A program made the position numbers and the translations under genes. A stretch of DNA of 64,000 nt, taken from positions 3,904,501-3,968,500 of the forward strand of contig NZ_CP063832.1 in NCBI RefSeq assembly GCF_023277925.1, in the 5' to 3' direction. This stretch comes from Pseudomonas entomophila. Its GTDB lineage: Bacteria; Pseudomonadota; Gammaproteobacteria; Pseudomonadales; Pseudomonadaceae. The notes under the pieces were generated by a model. That model was given only the letters and a program-made list of their open reading frames with translations. It ran no database searches and had not been told where the DNA came from. Numbering within the stretch: the first letter of the stretch is position 1; each line of letters opens with the position of its first letter. This document shows, piece after piece, positions 39,955-48,537 of this stretch.

Positions 39955-39969
39955 AGCGTGATGATCGCT
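39955..39969. promoter_or_regulatory. Candidate LysR operator between aminotransferase and regulator
   Basis: AGCG-N7-CGCT, flanked on both sides by GTAAC, in the 210-bp divergent intergenic region. LysR proteins bind interrupted dyads of about this size. This is the only clear dyad in the gap, and its assignment is inferential. Confidence 0.35.
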
Positions 39970-40056
39970 GTAACCCTCTGGAATACGGCGATAGACTAGG
40001 CGCCAAGCCACGCTGGGGCCATTCCGATTTTCCAGCTTTTTCGATAAGTGCTACTT

Positions 40057-40980
40057 ATGGATTTCCGCCAACTGCGCTATTTCGTCGCGGTCTATGAAGA
40101 AGGCCATGTGGGCCGCGCCGCCGAGCGCCTGTCGCTGTCCCAGCCGGCGCTTTCGCAGCAGATCCGCCAGCTCGAGCACAGCCTCGACCTGAACCTGTTC
40201 GAGCGCAGCAACAAACGCCTGCTGCCCACCCTGGCCGCCCATACCCTATACAACCATGCCCTGCCCTTGCTCGACGGCCTGCAACGGGCCCACGAAGCCA
40301 TGCGCAACTTCAAGGGCCAGTCGCTGCGCACCCTGGCCATCGGCGTGCTGCAGACGGTGAGGCCAAGCCTGGTGCCGCAGTTGCTGGAACGTGTGCGCCG
40401 GGCCCAGCCGCATCTTGTAGTGCAGATCTACGAATTGTCGGGGCTGGAGATCGAGCGGCGCCTGCTCAATGGCAGCCTGGACATCGGCATCAGCTACCTG
40501 CCGCCGCGCCAACCCGGCCTGCATGGGTTGATGCTGTACGAGGACGAGCTGCAGTTGGTCATACCCAATGACCACCCGCTCAAGGATTTCAAGAAAGTCT
40601 CGATCCGCCAGGCGGCGGAGCTGCCGATGCTGATGCTGGGGGAGGAATTCCAGGTCCGCCAGATCTGGAAGGCACAGCTGGCCAACCTGGGGCGCAGGCC
40701 ACAGGTGCAGGCGGAAATGAACAACATGGCGGGGATTCTCGACAGCCTGGCGCACACGGCGCTGGCGACCATCCTGCCCGGGCGGGCAAAGGATGCCGCA
40801 GAGGATGACCAGGCGCTGCTGTGGAAACCATTGAGCGAGCCGCGAGTACCGTTGAAAGTCGGCCTGGTGTTTCGCGATGCCCAGCGCCAGCAAGCCTCGG
40901 TCGAGCTGCTGCGCACCTTGCTGGAGGAAGAGACCGACGCACGTCAGCTGGGCGTGTCGCCGCTGGATGTGCTTGGCTGA
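40057..40980 (+). CDS. LysR family transcriptional regulator
   Basis: A 307-residue LTTR with the N-terminal winged helix (MDFRQLRYFVAVYEEGHVGR then AAERLSLSQPALSQQIRQLE) and a periplasmic-binding-like effector domain. The start is ATG 40057; an upstream in-frame start would add three residues. It probably controls the divergent aminotransferase gene. The effector is unknown. Its 3' end converges on rsmY and shares the terminator at 40996-41019. Confidence 0.9.
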   Translation: MDFRQLRYFVAVYEEGHVGRAAERLSLSQPALSQQIRQLEHSLDLNLFERSNKRLLPTLAAHTLYNHALPLLDGLQRAHEAMRNFKGQSLRTLAIGVLQTVRPSLVPQLLERVRRAQPHLVVQIYELSGLEIERRLLNGSLDIGISYLPPRQPGLHGLMLYEDELQLVIPNDHPLKDFKKVSIRQAAELPMLMLGEEFQVRQIWKAQLANLGRRPQVQAEMNNMAGILDSLAHTALATILPGRAKDAAEDDQALLWKPLSEPRVPLKVGLVFRDAQRQQASVELLRTLLEEETDARQLGVSPLDVLG

Positions 40981-40991
40981 AACACGCGCAC

Positions 40992-41120
40992 AAAGAAAAC
41001 CCCGCCGAAGCGGGGTTTTCCAGACTGTTTCCCTGTGACTTCCATTTCACCCCGCCATCCTGGCAGGAAATCCTACGGTGTCCCTGTTCTGTCCATTGCG
41101 CTTCCTGCGCTCCGTCCATG
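40992..41120 (-). ncRNA. rsmY: Regulatory small RNA RsmY (RsmA/RsmE-sequestering)
   Basis: On the minus strand, about 125 nt with ten GGA triplets, which is the signature of CsrB/RsmY-type RNAs that titrate RsmA/CsrA proteins. They begin at 41117, 41113, 41105, 41094, 41083, 41073, 41060, 41043, 41032 and 41021. Near the 5' end, GCGCAGGAAGCGC makes a hairpin presenting AGGA in the loop, as in known RsmY. It ends in an intrinsic terminator (AAAACCCCGCTTCGGCGGGG then TTTTC). A GacA box lies about 60 nt upstream. The location next to a LysR gene matches my memory of KT2440 rsmY (between PP_0370 and PP_0371). The 5' end is estimated, not determined. Confidence 0.88.
40996..41019. terminator. Bidirectional intrinsic terminator shared by rsmY and the LysR gene
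   Basis: AAAACCCCGCCGAAGCGGGG followed by TTTT. The stem is strong with T-runs on both sides. It ends rsmY on the minus strand and lies 16 bp past the LysR stop on the plus strand. Confidence 0.9.
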
Positions 41121-41177
41121 TAAGAAAGAGTAACCGTGGATCCAATCTTAGGAAAGAGGAGAAAAGTCACCACGTCG

Positions 41178-41195
41178 TGTAGGAAAATGCTTACA
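41178..41195. promoter_or_regulatory. GacA box (upstream activating sequence) of rsmY
   Basis: On the minus strand TGTAAG-N6-CCTACA, one base from the consensus TGTAAG-N6-CTTACA recognised by phosphorylated GacA. The flanks extend the dyad to TCGTGTA/TACACGA. It is 58 nt from the estimated rsmY 5' end, similar to other rsm genes. Confidence 0.82.
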
Positions 41196-41222
41196 CGAAA
41201 TTACCCCTCCAAACGCCAGAAT

Positions 41223-41253
41223 CAACAAAGGGCTGCAAAGCAGCCCCTTGTTG
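41223..41253. repeat. Hairpin downstream of the acyl-CoA dehydrogenase gene
   Basis: CAACAAAGGGCTGC, AAA, GCAGCCCCTTGTTG. A stable stem 100-130 nt past the dehydrogenase stop on the minus strand, just before the GacA box. There is no long T-run, but it may insulate rsmY from read-through. Confidence 0.55.
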
Positions 41254-41292
41254 GGTTACACCAGTCTTTATGTGAAGACCAGGCTTACCGAG

Positions 41293-41320
41293 GTTCGCCG
41301 GCAAGCCGGCTCCTACAGGT
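41293..41320. repeat. REP unit downstream of acyl-CoA dehydrogenase
   Basis: GTTCGCCGGCAAGCCGGCTC with CTACAGGT, followed by a degenerate second half GGGCCTTGCCGGAGAAC ending near 41343. Same family as the copy at 23813. Confidence 0.7.
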
Positions 41321-41351
41321 ATAGCGGGCCTTGCCGGAGAACGGGCCTGGT

Positions 41352-43130
41352 TCAGAACTGCGCGGCATCCAGCAGGTAGAGCGATTCGCTCCCAGCCTTC
41401 ACCGAAGCCGCCAGCGAATGAACCCGTGGCAGCAAGCGCGCGAAGTAGAACCGTGCGGTACCCAGCTTGGCGCCATAGAAATCGGCATCACCCTCGCCCG
41501 CCTGGGCGGCACGCGCCATCAATGCCCACATGTAGGCATAGGCGACATAACCGAACGCATGCAGGTACTCGACCGACGCGGCGCCGATCTCGTTGGGGTT
41601 GCCCTTGGCCTTGTCCAGCACCCAGGCCGTCAGTTCGTCGAGCTGGTCGAGGGAAGCCGCCAATGGCTTGGTGAACTCGCCCAGTTCGCCACCGGCGCTG
41701 GCGATGAAATGGCGAATCTCGTCGGCGAACAGCTTGTAGTAGGCACCACCACTGCCCACCACCTTGCGGCCCATCAGGTCCAGCGCCTGGATACCGTTGG
41801 TGCCTTCGTAGATCTGGGTGATGCGCACGTCACGCACCAACTGCTCCTGGCCCCACTCACGGATATAGCCATGGCCACCGAACACTTGCTGGCCGTGCAC
41901 GGTGCACTCCAGGCCCAAGTCGGTGAGGAAGGCCTTGGCCACTGGGGTCAGCAGTGCCACCAGTTCCTCGCTGCGCTTGCGGGTCGCGGCGTCTTCGCTG
42001 TACTTGGCGCTGTCGAGTTGCATCGCCACGTAGGTGGAAAAGGCGCGGCCGCCTTCGACCTGCGCCTTCATGGTCAGCAGCATGCGGCGCACATCCGGGT
42101 GGACGATGATCGGGTCGGCCACCTTGTCTTTCGCTTGCGGGCCGGTCGGAGCGCGGCTCTGCAGGCGGTCGCGGGCGTACTCCACGGCGTTCTGGTAGGA
42201 GCGCTCGGCCGAGGCCAGGCCCTGGATGCCGACCCCCAGGCGCTCGTAGTTCATCATGGTGAACATGGCCGCCAGGCCCTTGTTCGGCTCACCGACGATG
42301 TAGCCGACTGCCTCGTCGAAGTTCATCACGCAGGTGGCCGAGCCCTGGATACCCATCTTGTGCTCGATCGAGCCGCAGTTGGCAGGGTTGCGCGCCCCCA
42401 GGCTGCCGTCTTGGTTGACCAGGAACTTGGGCACCAGGAACAGCGAGATGCCTTTCGGGCCAGCCGGGGCGTCCGGCAGCTTGGCCAACACCAGGTGGAT
42501 GATGTTTTCGGTGAGGTCGTGCTCGCCACCGGTGATGAAGATCTTGGTGCCGCTGACCTTGTAGCTGCCATCGGCCTGGGGTTCGGCCTTGGTGCGGATG
42601 ATCCCAAGGTCGGTGCCCGCGTGCGGCTCGGTGAGGCACATGGAGCCCGCCCAGACACCGGCGTACATGTTCGGCAGGTACTGTTCCTTGAGCGCTTCGC
42701 TGGCGTGGGCGTTGATCGACAGGCAGGCGCCAGCGGTCAGCATCGGGTACAGGCCAAAGGCCAGGCTCGAGGCGTTGACCATCTCCTCGACCTGGGCCGA
42801 AATCACCTTGGGCATGCCCATGCCACCAAACAGCGGATCGCCGCCAACACCAACCCAGCCGCCCTCGGCATACGTCTTGTAGGCGTCAATGAAGCCTGCC
42901 GGGGTGCGTACCGCGCCATTGTCCCAATGGCAGCCCTCTTCGTCGGCGGCGCGGCTCAGCGGCGCTATGGTCTTGCCAGTGACCTTGCCGGCTTCCTCCA
43001 GCACCGCCATGGCAGTTTCCGCGTCGACCACTTCGGCCAGGGCGGGCAGCTGCGACCAGAGCTCGGCCACGTTGAAGACTTCATTGAGAACGAAGCCCAT
43101 GTCGCGCAGGGGCGCTTTATATTCAGCCAT
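41352..43130 (-). CDS. Acyl-CoA dehydrogenase (long C-terminal-domain type)
   Basis: A 592-residue flavoprotein of the acyl-CoA dehydrogenase superfamily. Signature 1 is MCLTEPHAGTDLGIIRTKAE near residue 165 and signature 2 lies near 410 (QVFGGHGYIREWGQEQLVRD, then ITQIYEGTNGIQALDLMGRK with the catalytic glutamate). The roughly 150-residue C-terminal extension is typical of this subtype (AidB/phenylacyl-CoA related). It is a paralogue of the gene at 44841 (similar along the whole length). It is separated from that paralogue by a diguanylate cyclase gene. The substrate is likely a medium- or aryl-acyl-CoA, undetermined here. Confidence 0.9.
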   Translation of the reverse strand: MAEYKAPLRDMGFVLNEVFNVAELWSQLPALAEVVDAETAMAVLEEAGKVTGKTIAPLSRAADEEGCHWDNGAVRTPAGFIDAYKTYAEGGWVGVGGDPLFGGMGMPKVISAQVEEMVNASSLAFGLYPMLTAGACLSINAHASEALKEQYLPNMYAGVWAGSMCLTEPHAGTDLGIIRTKAEPQADGSYKVSGTKIFITGGEHDLTENIIHLVLAKLPDAPAGPKGISLFLVPKFLVNQDGSLGARNPANCGSIEHKMGIQGSATCVMNFDEAVGYIVGEPNKGLAAMFTMMNYERLGVGIQGLASAERSYQNAVEYARDRLQSRAPTGPQAKDKVADPIIVHPDVRRMLLTMKAQVEGGRAFSTYVAMQLDSAKYSEDAATRKRSEELVALLTPVAKAFLTDLGLECTVHGQQVFGGHGYIREWGQEQLVRDVRITQIYEGTNGIQALDLMGRKVVGSGGAYYKLFADEIRHFIASAGGELGEFTKPLAASLDQLDELTAWVLDKAKGNPNEIGAASVEYLHAFGYVAYAYMWALMARAAQAGEGDADFYGAKLGTARFYFARLLPRVHSLAASVKAGSESLYLLDAAQF

Positions 43131-43253
43131 GACAACCTCTCGCTATCGGGGTCGGGGCGGCCCGTCGGGGCCGCGGCACTGGGATGAACGCAGTGTAACC
43201 GAACAACTTTTACGAGACATAGGGTCATCATGCGACTGAATAGTCGACAATGG

Positions 43254-44537
43254 TCATGCCATGCGAACGGCCCCACGCCGCGATTGCTGACCGAAGGTCA
43301 TCACGCAGTTACGCCCTGCGCCCTTGGCGCTATAGAGTGCCTGGTCGGCGGATTTGAGCACTTCGTCGGGGTTGCGATGATCGACCTGGCGCTCGGCGAC
43401 ACCGATGCTGATGGTCACCGATACCGTGCTGTTGGCACCGGCGCCTCGGCGCTGCCGCCCGGCGGAATCATCGTTTGGCCGACTGTTCTGGTCCCGCAAC
43501 TGGATAGCGTAGTTGGCGATCATCTCGCGCACCGCCTCCAGGTGGGGCAGGCACTCCTCGGCGGTCTTGCCGGCGAACACCAGGGCGAACTCCTCGCCAC
43601 CATAGCGGTAGGCGCGCCCGCCCCCGGTGACCTTGGACAAACGGCTGGCGACCAAACGCAGCACCTGGTCGCCGACATCGTGGCCGTGGGTGTCGTTGAA
43701 TTTCTTGAAGTGATCGACGTCGCTCATGGCGATCACATAGTTGCGCCCCAGCCGCTGCATGCGCTCGTTCAACGCGCGGCGCCCCGGCAGGCCGGTCAGC
43801 TCGTCGCGGAAGGCCATCTGGTAGGCCTCGTGCGAGACCGCTGCGGCGATCATCAGCATCACCTGGCTGCACATGATGTTGAGGGTGAAGGGCAGGATGA
43901 AGGTCTTGGGTAGCATCCAGAAGATGCCGATCAAACCAATGACCTGTGCCGCGTGCAACGGCCGGGGTTCGCGCAGGTATTGCACCACCAGCAGGATGAA
44001 CACTACCAGGAACATCGGGTAGGCCAGCTGGATCAGGCTCATCCACTGCCCGTGCAGCGAAGGCCAGCGGATCTCCGCCAGCCAGCCCAGCAACGCCTCG
44101 GGGAAGCTCTGCTCCAAAGCCACCGCCACGCTGCCGACGGCGAACAGCACCGCAAAGCGGGCGAGCATGTCCTGGGCCAGATGGGTGCGCTCTTGCCAGG
44201 CTGCGTACAAGCCGAACAACGCAGGCAACAGCAGGCAGACCAGGTGGAAGATCACCGCCGCGTCCTCGCGGACCCGGCCATTGTCACGGTAATAGTCGGT
44301 CTGGGTGTCGAGCAGAAAATAGGCGATGTATACCGCGACCATCAAGAACAGCTCGCGCTGGCGGCGGTAGACGGCGCAGTAGGCACCACCCAGCAGCAGC
44401 ACCAAGGTGGGGAGAACGTTGAACAGCGATGTGAAGAAGACGCTGAGGTCCCTTACATAGGCTGCCGCAAGCCCTGCCAGCAACAGAATCAGCGAAGGCA
44501 GGAAATGGCTCGCGCGTACAGCGGATAGACGAAACAA
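43254..44537 (-). CDS. Membrane diguanylate cyclase (GGDEF domain)
   Basis: A 427-residue protein. Six to eight membrane helices fill residues 10-230 (for example FLPSLILLLAGLAAAYV and VLPTLVLLLGGAYCAVY), followed by a GGDEF domain: DELTGLPGRRALNERM, then the active site YRYGGEEFALVF, then TVSVTISIGVAER. The GGEEF form is catalytically competent for c-di-GMP synthesis. No RxxD inhibitory site is present at the usual five residues before it. An insertion RPNDDSAGRQRRGAGANS lies before the last strand. The membrane sensor does not match a named family I recognise. No operon link to its neighbours is obvious. Confidence 0.9.
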   Translation of the reverse strand: MFRLSAVRASHFLPSLILLLAGLAAAYVRDLSVFFTSLFNVLPTLVLLLGGAYCAVYRRQRELFLMVAVYIAYFLLDTQTDYYRDNGRVREDAAVIFHLVCLLLPALFGLYAAWQERTHLAQDMLARFAVLFAVGSVAVALEQSFPEALLGWLAEIRWPSLHGQWMSLIQLAYPMFLVVFILLVVQYLREPRPLHAAQVIGLIGIFWMLPKTFILPFTLNIMCSQVMLMIAAAVSHEAYQMAFRDELTGLPGRRALNERMQRLGRNYVIAMSDVDHFKKFNDTHGHDVGDQVLRLVASRLSKVTGGGRAYRYGGEEFALVFAGKTAEECLPHLEAVREMIANYAIQLRDQNSRPNDDSAGRQRRGAGANSTVSVTISIGVAERQVDHRNPDEVLKSADQALYSAKGAGRNCVMTFGQQSRRGAVRMA

Positions 44538-44790
44538 GGGTAATCTCCGACCCGGCAGATCAATAATGGCATTGTGCCCCTACTTCATCGGCAGTGCACA
44601 TGAATAGATGAATACGGATGCCCGGTTTAACGGCAGATCAGGGACGAAGCTTGAGACTTTCTCGTTACTGGATGCGACACCCGGTCGGATTCTTCATGTT
44701 TGCGCGGCTCCTGTAAGAACGGATTTATCCGCGAATGCGTCGGTGAACCCACCGCCATCATCGCGGCTGATGCCGCTACAAGGAGCAAAA
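44538..44790. other. Intergenic region between dehydrogenase terminator and diguanylate cyclase
   Basis: This 250-bp stretch contains the cyclase promoter region and a degenerate REP-like element near 44712-44782 (CCTGTAAGAACGGATTTATC paired with CGCGGCTGATGCCGCTACA). I see no coding capacity or clear operator. Confidence 0.4.
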
Positions 44791-44824
44791 AAAAACCGCC
44801 TGCCGGTAAAGGCAGGCGGTTTTT
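44791..44824. terminator. Intrinsic terminator of the acyl-CoA dehydrogenase gene
   Basis: AAAAACCGCCTGCC, GGTAAA, GGCAGGCGGTTTTT, perfect 14-bp arms with T-runs on both strands, 17 bp beyond the dehydrogenase stop at 44841. Confidence 0.9.
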
Positions 44825-44840
44825 CGTACAACCAATACGC

Positions 44841-46646
44841 TTAGATGGAGAGTCCGAAGTCTTCTTCCTTCATCGCCATCAGGTTGTCGGCGCCGGACAG
44901 GATCGCCGCCACGTGCGAGCGGGTGCGCGGCAGGATGCGCTGGAAGTAGAAGCGCGCGGTCTGCAGCTTGGCGGTGTAGAACGCTTCTTCGCTGGTGCCG
45001 GCAGCCAGTTTCTCGGCAGCCAGGCGGGCAATGTCGGCCCAGAAGTAGGCCAGGCACGCATAGCCGGAGTACATCAGGTAATCCACCGAAGCGGCACCCA
45101 CTTCCTCGCGGTCCTTCATCGCGGCCATGCCGATCTTCATGGTCAGCTCGCCCCACTCCTTGTTGATCGCCGCCAGTGGCTCGACAAACTCTTTGGTAGC
45201 GGCGTTGCCTTCCTGCCCTTGGCAGAACTTGTGGACGATCTTGGTGAAGCCCTTGAGCGCCTCGCCCTGGGTCATCAGCACTTTACGGCCGAGCAGGTCG
45301 AGGGCCTGGATGCCGGTGGTGCCTTCGTACAGCATCGAGATACGGCTGTCGCGCACGTTCTGCTCCATGCCCCACTCGGCGATGAAGCCATGGCCACCGT
45401 AGATCTGCACGCCGTGGTTGGCGGCCTCGAAGCCGACTTCAGTCATGAACGCCTTGGCGATCGGGGTGAGGAAGGCCAGCAGTGCGTCGGCCTTCTTGCG
45501 CTCTTCCTCGTCCTGGCTGTACTTGACGATATCCACTTGCTTGGCGGTGAAGTACACCATCGCGCGGTTACCCTCGGCGAAGGCCTTCATGGTCAGCAGC
45601 ATGCGACGCACGTCCGGGTGGACGATGATCGGGTCGGCGGCCTTTTCCGGCGCTTTCGGGCCAGTCAAGGAGCGCATCTGCAGGCGGTCACGGGCGTACT
45701 TCAGGCCACCCTGGAACGCCACCTCGGCGTGGGCCAGGCCCTGCAGGGCAGTACCCAGGCGCGCAGTGTTCATGAAGGTGAACATACAGTTCAGGCCTTT
45801 GTTGGCCGGGCCGATCAGGTAGCCGGTGGCACCGTCGAAGTTCATCACGCAGGTGGCGTTGCCGTGGATACCCATCTTGTGCTCGAGGGAACCGCAGCTC
45901 ACGCCGTTGCGCTCGCCCACGCCGCCTTCGGCGTTCGGCAGGAACTTCGGCACGATGAACAGCGAAATGCCTTTGGTGCCAGCTGGTGCATCGGGCAGGC
46001 GGGCCAGGACGATGTGGACGATGTTGTCGGCCATGTCGTGCTCACCGGCCGAGATGAAGATCTTGGTGCCGGAGACTTTGTAGCTGCCATCGGCTTGCGG
46101 CTCGGCCTTGGTGCGCAGCATGCCCAGGTCGGTACCGCAATGCGGCTCGGTCAGGCACATGGTGCCAGTCCACTCGCCGGACACCAGTTTGGTCAGGTAG
46201 GTCTCTTGCTGCTCGGGGGTGCCGTGCTCGGAGATGGTGTTCATCGCGCCATGGGACAGCCCTGGGTACATGCCCCACGACCAGTTCGATTCGCCGACCA
46301 TTTCACTGAGGGTGAGGCCCAGCGACTCGGGCAGGCCCTGACCGCCATGGGCGATGTCATGGGCCAGGCTCGGCCAGCCACCTTCAACGAACTGCTGGTA
46401 GGCTTCCTTGAAGCCGGTCGGGGTCTTCACGCCCGACTCGCTCCAGGTGCAGCCTTCCAGGTCGCCGACGCGGTTCAGCGGTGCCAGCACCTGCTCACAG
46501 AATTTCGCGCCTTCTTCAAGAATCGCGTTGACCATGTCCGGCGTCGCGTCCTGGCAGCCCGGCAGGCTCTGATAGTGCGCCTCATAGCCGAGCAGCTCGT
46601 CGCGGACGAAGCGGATATCACGCAAGGGGGCTTTGTAATCAGGCAT
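44841..46646 (-). CDS. Acyl-CoA dehydrogenase, phenylacyl-CoA dehydrogenase-like
   Basis: A 601-residue flavoprotein with signature 1 MCLTEPHCGTDLGMLRTKAE near residue 165 and QIYGGHGFIAEWGMEQNVRD with ISMLYEGTTGIQALDLLGRK near 415 (catalytic Glu), plus the long C-terminal domain. In KT2440 the gene at this position (PP_0368) was described as an inducible phenylacyl-CoA dehydrogenase acting on phenylalkanoyl-CoA, so the same substrate range is plausible. It ends at a strong intrinsic terminator and is followed (41352) by a paralogue. Confidence 0.9.
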   Translation of the reverse strand: MPDYKAPLRDIRFVRDELLGYEAHYQSLPGCQDATPDMVNAILEEGAKFCEQVLAPLNRVGDLEGCTWSESGVKTPTGFKEAYQQFVEGGWPSLAHDIAHGGQGLPESLGLTLSEMVGESNWSWGMYPGLSHGAMNTISEHGTPEQQETYLTKLVSGEWTGTMCLTEPHCGTDLGMLRTKAEPQADGSYKVSGTKIFISAGEHDMADNIVHIVLARLPDAPAGTKGISLFIVPKFLPNAEGGVGERNGVSCGSLEHKMGIHGNATCVMNFDGATGYLIGPANKGLNCMFTFMNTARLGTALQGLAHAEVAFQGGLKYARDRLQMRSLTGPKAPEKAADPIIVHPDVRRMLLTMKAFAEGNRAMVYFTAKQVDIVKYSQDEEERKKADALLAFLTPIAKAFMTEVGFEAANHGVQIYGGHGFIAEWGMEQNVRDSRISMLYEGTTGIQALDLLGRKVLMTQGEALKGFTKIVHKFCQGQEGNAATKEFVEPLAAINKEWGELTMKIGMAAMKDREEVGAASVDYLMYSGYACLAYFWADIARLAAEKLAAGTSEEAFYTAKLQTARFYFQRILPRTRSHVAAILSGADNLMAMKEEDFGLSI

Positions 46647-46824
46647 TGCGATGAACCTCTGTGATGAGTTCGGTGGGGAGACCGCGGATACCGACCAGCT
46701 CTTGGCGGCTTTCGGTCAAACAGTTGTTTGAAACTTACGTTTAGGTGGCGCCAATGTCAAGAAGGCACGATAGTGCCATTTTTGCCACCGAACATGGCAT
46801 TTAAGCCATGCCCACCTGAACGCA

Positions 46825-46891
46825 TCGCGGGGCAAGCCCGCTACCACGCAATCGCCACGAGGCGGGGCATGGGAGCGGGCTTGCCCCGCGA
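46825..46891. repeat. REP pair, GCGGGGCAAGCCCGC type
   Basis: TCGCGGGGCAAGCCCGCT and AGCGGGCTTGCCCCGCGA face each other around a spacer. This is a third REP family, distinct from the GCCGGC and GCGGCTTCAGCCGC types. It lies between the acyl-CoA dehydrogenase start and the stop of the small gene at 46919. Confidence 0.8.
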
Positions 46892-46918
46892 GGGTGCAGC
46901 CAGATGTAATTGAGCGTA

Positions 46919-47218
46919 TCAGGCGTAGGTGTCGATGAAACGACCGAGCATTTCGTCCGAAGCCTTGGCGACTTTCACGCCCAACTCGACCTCGTGCTTG
47001 CCCAGCGCCAGTTGCACGGTGCTGGTAGCGAGGTCTAGCTGCTGACTGCGATCTATGCCGCGCAGGCGTTCGGCTTGAAATTGTGTGGATTGGCCGCTTT
47101 CCTCGCCGCGCTCGACTGCACCAGTGGCGATCTGCTGGGCAGCTTGGTCGACACGATTCTGCCCGGCCTGGATGGCACCAAGGCCCGCATAGAAGGCGGA
47201 GCTCGCATTGATTTCCAT
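46919..47218 (-). CDS. Small hypothetical protein resembling flagellar rod/hook termini
   Basis: A 99-residue protein with no membrane segment or signal. The N-terminus MEINASSAFYAGLGAIQAGQ with NRVDQAAQQIA resembles the N-terminal helix of flagellar rod proteins. The C-terminus VQLALGKHEVELGVKVAKAS with DEMLGRFIDT resembles their C-terminal helix (AKVIKTADEM pattern). The axial domain between is missing. It is not near flagellar genes. It may be a stand-alone coiled-coil protein of unknown function, and the resemblance is only pattern-level. Confidence 0.65.
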   Translation of the reverse strand: MEINASSAFYAGLGAIQAGQNRVDQAAQQIATGAVERGEESGQSTQFQAERLRGIDRSQQLDLATSTVQLALGKHEVELGVKVAKASDEMLGRFIDTYA

Positions 47219-47433
47219 GTCAGGACTCCGTGACGCTGGATAGTGAACAGGCCTTATTAAAGCAGTACATCGGGCAAAAGACCCGTTTAAATCACTAATA
47301 GCCTAGTGCCACCCAATAGAGCCCGGCGATATGGATTCGCGCAGAGAACTGTAATCGGATGGACTCGCCCCCGCCGAGGCATCACAGTGCCACGGTGGCG
47401 TTCTAGAAAGCCAACGGCAGCGAGGGCGAGACC

Positions 47434-48537
47434 ATGAGCAAGCATAGGACGAAGCGCAATTCCCTGTCTTCCAACGATGTAACGCTTTGCCAACATCTGT
47501 CAGTCGACCTGGCCAAGCAGGTCTTTCAGGTGGCCGGAGATGACGGTTCCGGGCGCGTCATCTACGAAGATCGAATCAAATCCCGTGAAGCCTTTCATGC
47601 GTTCCTGACCAGGCTGCCACCCACTGTGACGGTCCTGATGGAAAGTGGCCCCGGCGCTCAAGCATGGGGGCGTTTGCTACAGGCGCAGGGAACGCCAGTC
47701 CGCATCCTGCCCGCGCAGCGAGTGGCGGAGCACCGCAGTGGTGCCAAGAACGATCGTAACGACGCCCATGCCATCTTGCGCGCAGGCCGGGATACCAGCA
47801 TTGCTGCGGTGCCGATCAAGAGCACTGCCGCTTTGGCGATTCAAGCCTTACACCGCGCCCGCAGAGGCTATGTCAGGCGCCACACCGCGCTAGGCAACCA
47901 GATCCGCGGCCTGTTACTGGAACAGGGCGTCGCCCTGGCGCAAGGCGATTTAGCCGTCAGCCACGGTGTACCGCGCATTCTTGAAGATACGACTCAACCA
48001 TTGCCAGATCTGCTGCGTGAATTGCTCGATGAACTGCTCGCCGAATGGCGCTATCTGAGTGAGCGTATCGCCATCCTGACAGGACGGCTCGAAACAGCGG
48101 CGCAGGCCGACAAGGTCGCATGCCGCCTGATGACGATACGCGGTGTCGGCCCGATCATCACCACAGCGATGCTGGCCAAGCAGCCTGAACCCTCGCGTTT
48201 CCCCAATGCTCGACAGTTTGCCGCTTACTTTGGCCTGGTGCCCGACCAGCACAGCAGTGGAAAGAAGGTCAGGCTAGGCAAGATGAGCAAGCGAGGTGAC
48301 GGCTACCTGCGCAGCATGATGATCCAGGGTGCGCACGCGGTTCTTAGCCATTTGAAGCCTGATTCCGATCAGCCAGACGATCGCCGCCTCTTGCGATGGT
48401 TAACTCGACTTGGTCGCAAGGAGGCGGCGATCAGACTGGCTAATCGAAATCTGCGCATCATCTGGGTGCTGCTACAAGGTGAGCAGGTCTACCAACGCCA
48501 ACCGAACGATCGTCAGGAGCCCGCCATGAGCCACTGA
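47434..48537 (+). CDS. IS110-family DEDD transposase
   Basis: A 367-residue recombinase. The RuvC-like DEDD residues are Asp25 (SVDLAKQVF), Glu70 (VLMESGPGAQAW), and Asp107/Asp110 (KNDRNDAHAIL). The C-terminal Tnp20 domain with GVGPIITTAMLAKQP and HSSGKKVRLGKMSKRGDGYL contains the putative catalytic serine. The frame is intact, so the element could be active. It is at least 83 bp from the left end and 250 bp from the right end of the element; the long right gap may encode the guide RNA. Confidence 0.93.
   Translation: MSKHRTKRNSLSSNDVTLCQHLSVDLAKQVFQVAGDDGSGRVIYEDRIKSREAFHAFLTRLPPTVTVLMESGPGAQAWGRLLQAQGTPVRILPAQRVAEHRSGAKNDRNDAHAILRAGRDTSIAAVPIKSTAALAIQALHRARRGYVRRHTALGNQIRGLLLEQGVALAQGDLAVSHGVPRILEDTTQPLPDLLRELLDELLAEWRYLSERIAILTGRLETAAQADKVACRLMTIRGVGPIITTAMLAKQPEPSRFPNARQFAAYFGLVPDQHSSGKKVRLGKMSKRGDGYLRSMMIQGAHAVLSHLKPDSDQPDDRRLLRWLTRLGRKEAAIRLANRNLRIIWVLLQGEQVYQRQPNDRQEPAMSH

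Noticed and set aside
47287..47496. Short minus-strand frame over the left end of the IS
   Set aside because: It spans the IS boundary and has no protein features.
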